Source: Oasisia sp. SBJ-2009
Taxonomy: Eukaryota; Annelida; Polychaeta; Sabellida; Siboglinidae
Direction of reading: 5' to 3'
DNA: 64,000 nucleotides
Assembly (NCBI GenBank): GCA_964017155.1
Contig: OZ024865.1
Coordinates: 37,775,426-37,839,425, forward strand
This document shows, in pieces, positions 55,626-64,000 of this stretch. The notes under the pieces are model-generated. The model was not told the DNA's origin and made no database searches. It saw only the letters and a program-made list of their open reading frames with translations. The stretch's first letter is position 1. Every line of letters begins with the position of its first letter. The position numbers and the translations under genes are program-made.

Positions 55626-56192
55626 CTTGTATGCTGGCTCCATCTGGTGTGCAGCGCAGTGTACACCTGGTACAGCTGGCTGCAGTTGTCGCAGGAGAGT
55701 GATGACGCCGTTGTTCTTGCCGCCATCGCTTCCAAAGCCAACGAGCTTCTCCTGCCACTCAGTCTCTGTCACTCTCAGTCTTGTCATCGCTGTTGAGATG
55801 GCAGCAAGGATTCATGGGGCGTTTGCATGTTCGACATTTACGTACCCTGCAAGTTCCACACCATGACGTGCGTGGCATACATATATCATCTCGGCTTCGA
55901 GGGCGGCAGAGTCCGTTGAGCCATTGGAGGTGAGAGCCAGGAACGGGGCGACCTGGACGTCATCGCGGATCCAGCTGCGAGCTACTTCGGCGATGTGGTG
56001 GGTGAAGACGCGGGCCTGCTTGTCGTTCCGGTATGCCGCCCCAATGTCCAATCCCTTCCTCTCATCAACATCGCAGACCCAGACGAAGTCAGTGCTTGGC
56101 CAGGGCATGACACGTCCAAACATCCTGCACAGTCTGTCGACTGTCTGGCTGTTCAGGGAGGTCAGCATTTGTGCAGCTGGCATCGATCCCAC
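55626..56192 (-). pseudogene. hAT catalytic-region exon with a premature stop
   Basis: Acceptor GTTGAAG, donor AAG|GTAAAC. It reads TDFVWVCDVDERKGLDIGAA, then FLALTSNGSTDSAALEAEMI and YVNVEHANAP, then TGA (55814-55812), continuing in frame ILAAISTAMTRLRVTETEWQ, LVGFGSDGGKNNGVITLLRQ and GVHCAAHQMEPAYK. DGSTD-like and GFGSDG are the hAT acidic motifs and HCxxHxxELA the conserved block. One nonsense change inactivates the copy. Confidence 0.8.
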
Positions 56193-57889
56193 CTTCAACA
56201 CAATACAACACGCTTAATTATCCTTCAAGGCTAAATAAACTGAATTCCTTTGGAGTGTTAACTTGCCTGAATAAAATACAATACAAAATATAGCATAACT
56301 GTTAGATACACACATGCCTGAAACATGGTCATGTGAAATTGTGTTATATAAATACATTCTAACCAGTTATGTTTAATAAGTTAAAAACACCAATAAATGT
56401 TAGCAATTCAATCAATGGATTAACTAAAAACTTTAATGAATAATTAAACAATAAAACCGTACCTCTGCCGTGTATTATGTCCCAAGTCACTGATGTCCTA
56501 ATATTGTGTACAATATGTCCCCAAAACAAGATGCTAAGTAACAGTTAAAATATGCAATGGGCTTGAAATGTTTGACACAGAGTGCCAATATTAATGCTAA
56601 TATATCAACAGATTTATGTCAAGACTAAAGTGCAAAACTAACATAAAAACTTAATAAAAAATTAGGACATATCGTCTAGAACATATGTGACGTGGCCTTG
56701 GGACATAAGGTCCACTACCCTTTTGTAAAGAGTCTGTACACTTGTAACAAAAATACAAGACTTAGAGGTAAATTTCTAAGCAATATGAATACCACTATAC
56801 AAACCTGTGGACAGGCGATTATATGCACAAAACGGCACAAGCGGTAAACTTCCGCTAATAAAACATATACCACGCTACAGTACTACGTAACGTTATTAGG
56901 AAGTCACAGAAAATAATAGGTACAACCATTTCAGCTGATGAGCATCACTGTTACGGCGTTACGCCTTAGCCTATCACAATAAATGCCAGACATATTTTGG
57001 TTATTTCTACCAAAATATTATCTAAGTTTACTTAAAACACAGTAAGACACATATTCATATGCAGATGGCTTCTCTAAATTGTAATATGATTAAGGATGGC
57101 ATCAGATTAATAACCGCAATGGACTTGATCCAAGATGGATGCATAAACAAACATGGCTGACCACAAGCGTTTAGTTATTAGTACAACATTGAACAAGTAT
57201 TCCCACTTGTTATGTTTACTGACAGTGCATTATATACAATACAGAGTGTTTTTAAATAGCATACAATCATATCTGCAAGCGTAATTACCTTTTTCCTTTC
57301 ATTCATCCTCCGAAATGCACTGCCAAGTCGGGGGACGGGGCATCCACTCCGGAAATATGCCTCCACATGTTATTGTTGGTAAACAACTACGTGCATCGGT
57401 AACAAATAAATTTAACAATATCCAATAACACTTTCCAACAATAAACTCTAACTTAAAACTGACTCGCTCATATAAAAGACTCCAACATTTTAGTCTGCTC
57501 GCTCTGAAGATCGCTGTGAAAATTAAATCTAAACGCGCCTTCGAAGATCAAAATGGAAAACACAAATTACCGCAGACAATTTGTTGACGGATTTTAATTG
57601 GATAAAATTAATTTATAGTAACTGGTTAGTAATCCGGTAGGTTCGCGAATATTGTTTTCGACTTGATCAATGGGGGTCGTTGCCATTGTCGAAGATCGAC
57701 ATTGTGAATAAAAAATGGTAAAAATATTCCTGAATTTGGCAGGTGTCCGTCGGACTGCCACTGATGCCATCTTTGGCAGTCCGACCAAATTTCAGGCAGT
57801 CCTCGTACTGCCGGAGACCCTCTATTTCAACCCCTGTATAGGGTTACATATTAATATTTATATAAATTTTTAAATATATGCGTTACAAA

Positions 57890-58005
57890 GAGAGTCAAAT
57901 GTTGTCAAATATTTAGTAATTGTAAATTCAACTACATTTTACAACTACTAGTGTTTGGACAACTTTCATAACTGACCCTTGGAATTTATTCTCTTCTGCT
58001 ATCAA
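57890..58005. repeat. Duplicated flank, copy 2
   Basis: Matches 34790-34905 (CAACTACATTTTACAACTAC, TTTGGACAACTTTCAT, TGACCCTTGGAATT). Immediately right of the hAT end at 57836. Confidence 0.65.
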
Positions 58006-58009
58006 GAAG

Positions 58010-61882
<3,873 letters not shown>

Positions 61883-61987
61883 TTTTTATCAATGAAACAT
61901 CAACATTCTACCGAAGAATAAGTCTGTTACAATTATTTTCTAAATAAAAAACAATATTTGCTGTAGTATCCACCATCTGCCAAAAAA

Positions 61988-62064
61988 TATGTCTACGTCT
62001 TCGACTACGTCTACGACGTCTACTTCGACTACGTCTACGACGTCTACGTCAGACTACGTCTACG
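61988..62064. repeat. Short TCTACGAC/GTCTACTTCG tandem repeat
   Basis: Repeats of GACTACGTCTACGACGTCTA with a period of about 24 bp and internal dyads (GTCTACGACGTCTAC). Confidence 0.8.
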
Positions 62065-63680
62065 AGAACAGTTTTTACTGATTTATGCCATTTTATGGCA
62101 CTATATAATCAAATTATAATATCATGAATTGACAAATTACTTTTTAAAGTTCCATAGAATTATTGTGACTAATTATTTGTCTCTCAGGGTTATTACGTTC
62201 TAAATTATGTCCCTCATAATGGTTCATTGCATGCGACTTCAATGATTTAGAAAGTTTTGAGCAGTACAGCTGGCGGCCATTTTGGAAAATGACTGCCACG
62301 GCCACCAGGGTGCGAATTTTCGATGTCCCAATATCCACTTTTGTTCCCAAGATATCTATCAACACATCTGCCAAAGTTGTGCTTGTATCACAAAATGAAC
62401 AATTGGTCTGATATGTTGAGCTATGCCGCCCAACTAATACACACGGTCAGTGAGTGAGTGACTCCACCCAGCAACAGCCCAGCCGCAGGCACACACTGTC
62501 ACTGGCACTGGCAGACTAAAATAGTGGGACAGTCGCTCAAATGAGTCAAACATCACACATTTTTAAACCGCGCACATAGTTAAAATTGTCTAAAACACTT
62601 AGAAACTTGCAATTAAAACACAGCTATGTCATTAAATCGATGACATTTCGCTTATGTTTGGATTAATTTATAAAACAAAACGACCCACAGAAAGGACAAC
62701 TCACCCGCCAGACGAGTCTCACTGCGAGTAACGACCTTGACCGTTAACATAGAAGACCGCGGACACACTGGTTGAAATAAAACGCTGCCCAGGTGCTGAG
62801 TAAACGATACGCGCTGTAGCGACCCGCGAAACACGCACGCAAAAATGGTTGCCCAAAATTGAGCATTGAGACCGTCTCAAGGTTTATTTCCTGATGTTGC
62901 AGTTTCTCTGTTGATGCGTTTTGTTTTCATATGCTTTTGTCCGGTTTGCATAGTCTAGATTGATTAATTTGAAAAACAAATTATTATTGTAATTATATCT
63001 GGGTGGCCTCTCCAATCTCTTCGGAGCCGTGACTTGAGTTTGTTTATTGTCCTGGCCTGAACTGTGTCGTCTGAGAGAGAATTCCACACTTTAGCTACTT
63101 AGGTCGAGAACAAGTAGTGTCTATAGCCTGTTGCACTCTGCGTTTGAAGTTTTTCACTATGCTCTCCTGTGATACCAATGGCTTTTTGGAACATCAGATC
63201 GACACTGTGATTGTGAAAATTTGCAGTCCTGGTTGACCGAATCTATTCCTTTGCCTTTGCGTGCGTGCGTGCGTGCGTGCGTGTGTGTTTGCATGTGTGC
63301 GTGTGTACACGGGTTTAAAAATGTACAATCAGTTCGATTGTTTTTGCTCCTCGCGTTTCAGACTAATTTCACGAAAAAGCAAACCTACGAAGTATCCCCT
63401 GTGACATGCTAACTCGTTTGTGCAAATGTGTGGCTTCGTTTTTATTAAATAAACAGAAAACTCAGAAAAAGAGTATTTGCTATCATAGCCGAAACTCTAA
63501 CCGGACACCCTGTGTTACCGTGACTTCCGGAAAAGACTGTAGCTTGAAAATCTCGCGTGAGCGAAAACGAGCAGTGAGATCGACCTTTGACCCGTCCATG
63601 CTGTCAGTCCTTCGATAAACTGTTTACTATAATTTATAGAGTCGCAATATTCCCGTTCTTTTGCTGTTTTTTGTTCAACG
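62065..63680. other. No gene recognised
   Basis: Includes a minus-strand frame at 62144-62374 (MADVLIDILGTKVDIGTSKI) without a known domain, and a (GCGT)n microsatellite at about 63258-63285. Nothing else can be supported. Confidence 0.4.
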
Positions 63681-63837
63681 ATGGGACGCCCGCGTATGTT
63701 TGCGACCGAATCGGCAAGGAAACAGGGAAGTGCACAAAGAGCCGCAGAAAGACAGAAACAGCGGCCGTGCGCACACGTGTATTTGGAAAAAGTTATAGAC
63801 TTGTGCAAGTTGTGGAATCAAATGACATGTACGACAG
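63681..63837 (+). CDS. Candidate first exon, MGRPR-type N-terminus
   Basis: ATG at 63681 opens MGRPRMFATESARKQGSAQR, then AERQKQRPCAHVYLEKVIDL and CKLWNQMTCTT, ending at donor ACAG|GTTAGT (63837). The basic RPR start, Arg/Lys-rich helix and aromatic-containing second half resemble the short N-terminal DNA-binding exon seen in several transposon-derived invertebrate proteins. Further exons would lie beyond the window. Confidence 0.4.
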
Positions 63838-64000
63838 GTTAGTACTCTGTTATTACTCGGCTTCAACCATTTCACATTGTTTTAATATTGCGTGTGCCAG
63901 CTGACAACATTGTTTTGCTATTAAATTAGTCGACGGTATTAGGCCATTTAGGGTCATTCCGAGTGAACGCAAATAAAATTCCATAAATTGGTTGCTGTCA

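Larger units (their letters stand above)
49284..57836 (-). mobile_element. hAT transposon copy with CAGGGGT ends, interrupted
   Basis: The left end CAGGGGTAGAAATAACTCC (49284) and the right end TATTTCAACCCCTG (to 57836) form the same inverted repeat as the MITE at 19339-19589. Between them minus-strand hAT exons occur in the correct order (56192-55626, 55347-54844, 54697-54480, 50314-50192, 49977-49531). The 8-bp flanks (CACTATAA, TATAGGGT) do not match, so either the flank has decayed or the two ends are from different copies. An intron carries a 3.9-kb palindrome. The region 56200-57836 otherwise shows only a weak possible N-terminal exon at 57366-57289 (YFRSGCPVPRLGSAFRRMNE). Confidence 0.7.

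Noticed and set aside
49276..57844. 8-bp target duplication for the CAGGGGT hAT
   Set aside because: The flanks CACTATAA and TATAGGGT do not match beyond a chance TATA.

Overview
The window reads as nuclear DNA of a metazoan, probably a marine invertebrate (no species can be named). It is AT-rich, and its genes are cut into small exons with GT/AG borders. Host coding fragments include an insulin-receptor-class tyrosine kinase and an EGF-laminin-like protein. Almost everything else is transposable elements, their remnants, and micro- and minisatellites. I see no bacterial, organellar or CRISPR features.

Layout. 1-2.4 kb: broken remnant of an extracellular VWD/lectin-like gene. 3.4-6.7 kb: minisatellites, an old tandem duplication and a LINE 3' end. 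7.1-15.0 kb: a nearly complete tyrosine-recombinase retrotransposon of Ngaro/DIRS type on the minus strand. It has gag, RT-RNase H with one stop, a recombinase, an extra SGNH-hydrolase ORF directly behind a TATA promoter, and split direct terminal repeats. 15.1-17.3 kb: a broken transposase-like gene. 18.0-21.0 kb: an unrecognised minus-strand gene of very small exons, all phase 0-0, three of them tandem duplicates. 21.6-27.1 kb: insulin-receptor-like kinase exons on the minus strand, apparently incomplete. They are interrupted by an LTR, an R2-clade-like LINE, and a minisatellite that repeats the kinase exon's own splice acceptor. 27.1-34.7 kb: a decayed hAT transposon carrying a Penelope fragment, a LINE fragment and minisatellites. 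34.9-36.4 kb: two EGF-laminin-like exons.

36.5-43.3 kb: a complete hAT transposon with a six-exon, apparently intact transposase, terminal inverted repeats and a near-perfect 8-bp target duplication. Its first intron holds a TTAA-bounded piggyBac-like element and a second hAT-type element with a perfect 8-bp target duplication. 44-46.5 kb: a solo-LTR-like repeat, a tRNA-derived SINE and one unknown exon. 46.8-48.4 kb: a 29-bp minisatellite of about 53 units. 48.6-57.8 kb: further broken hAT exons, including a hAT copy whose intron carries a 3.9-kb near-perfect palindrome bounded by TTAA. 59.4-61.9 kb: about 813 apparently uninterrupted CTG units. The last 2 kb contain a possible first exon on the plus strand.

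Taken together this is a nested-insertion landscape. Several autonomous elements keep readable coding capacity, while the host genes they sit in (insulin-receptor-like, EGF-laminin-like, VWD/lectin-like) show truncation or frame damage. All functional statements rest on motif recognition by eye; no searches were run.
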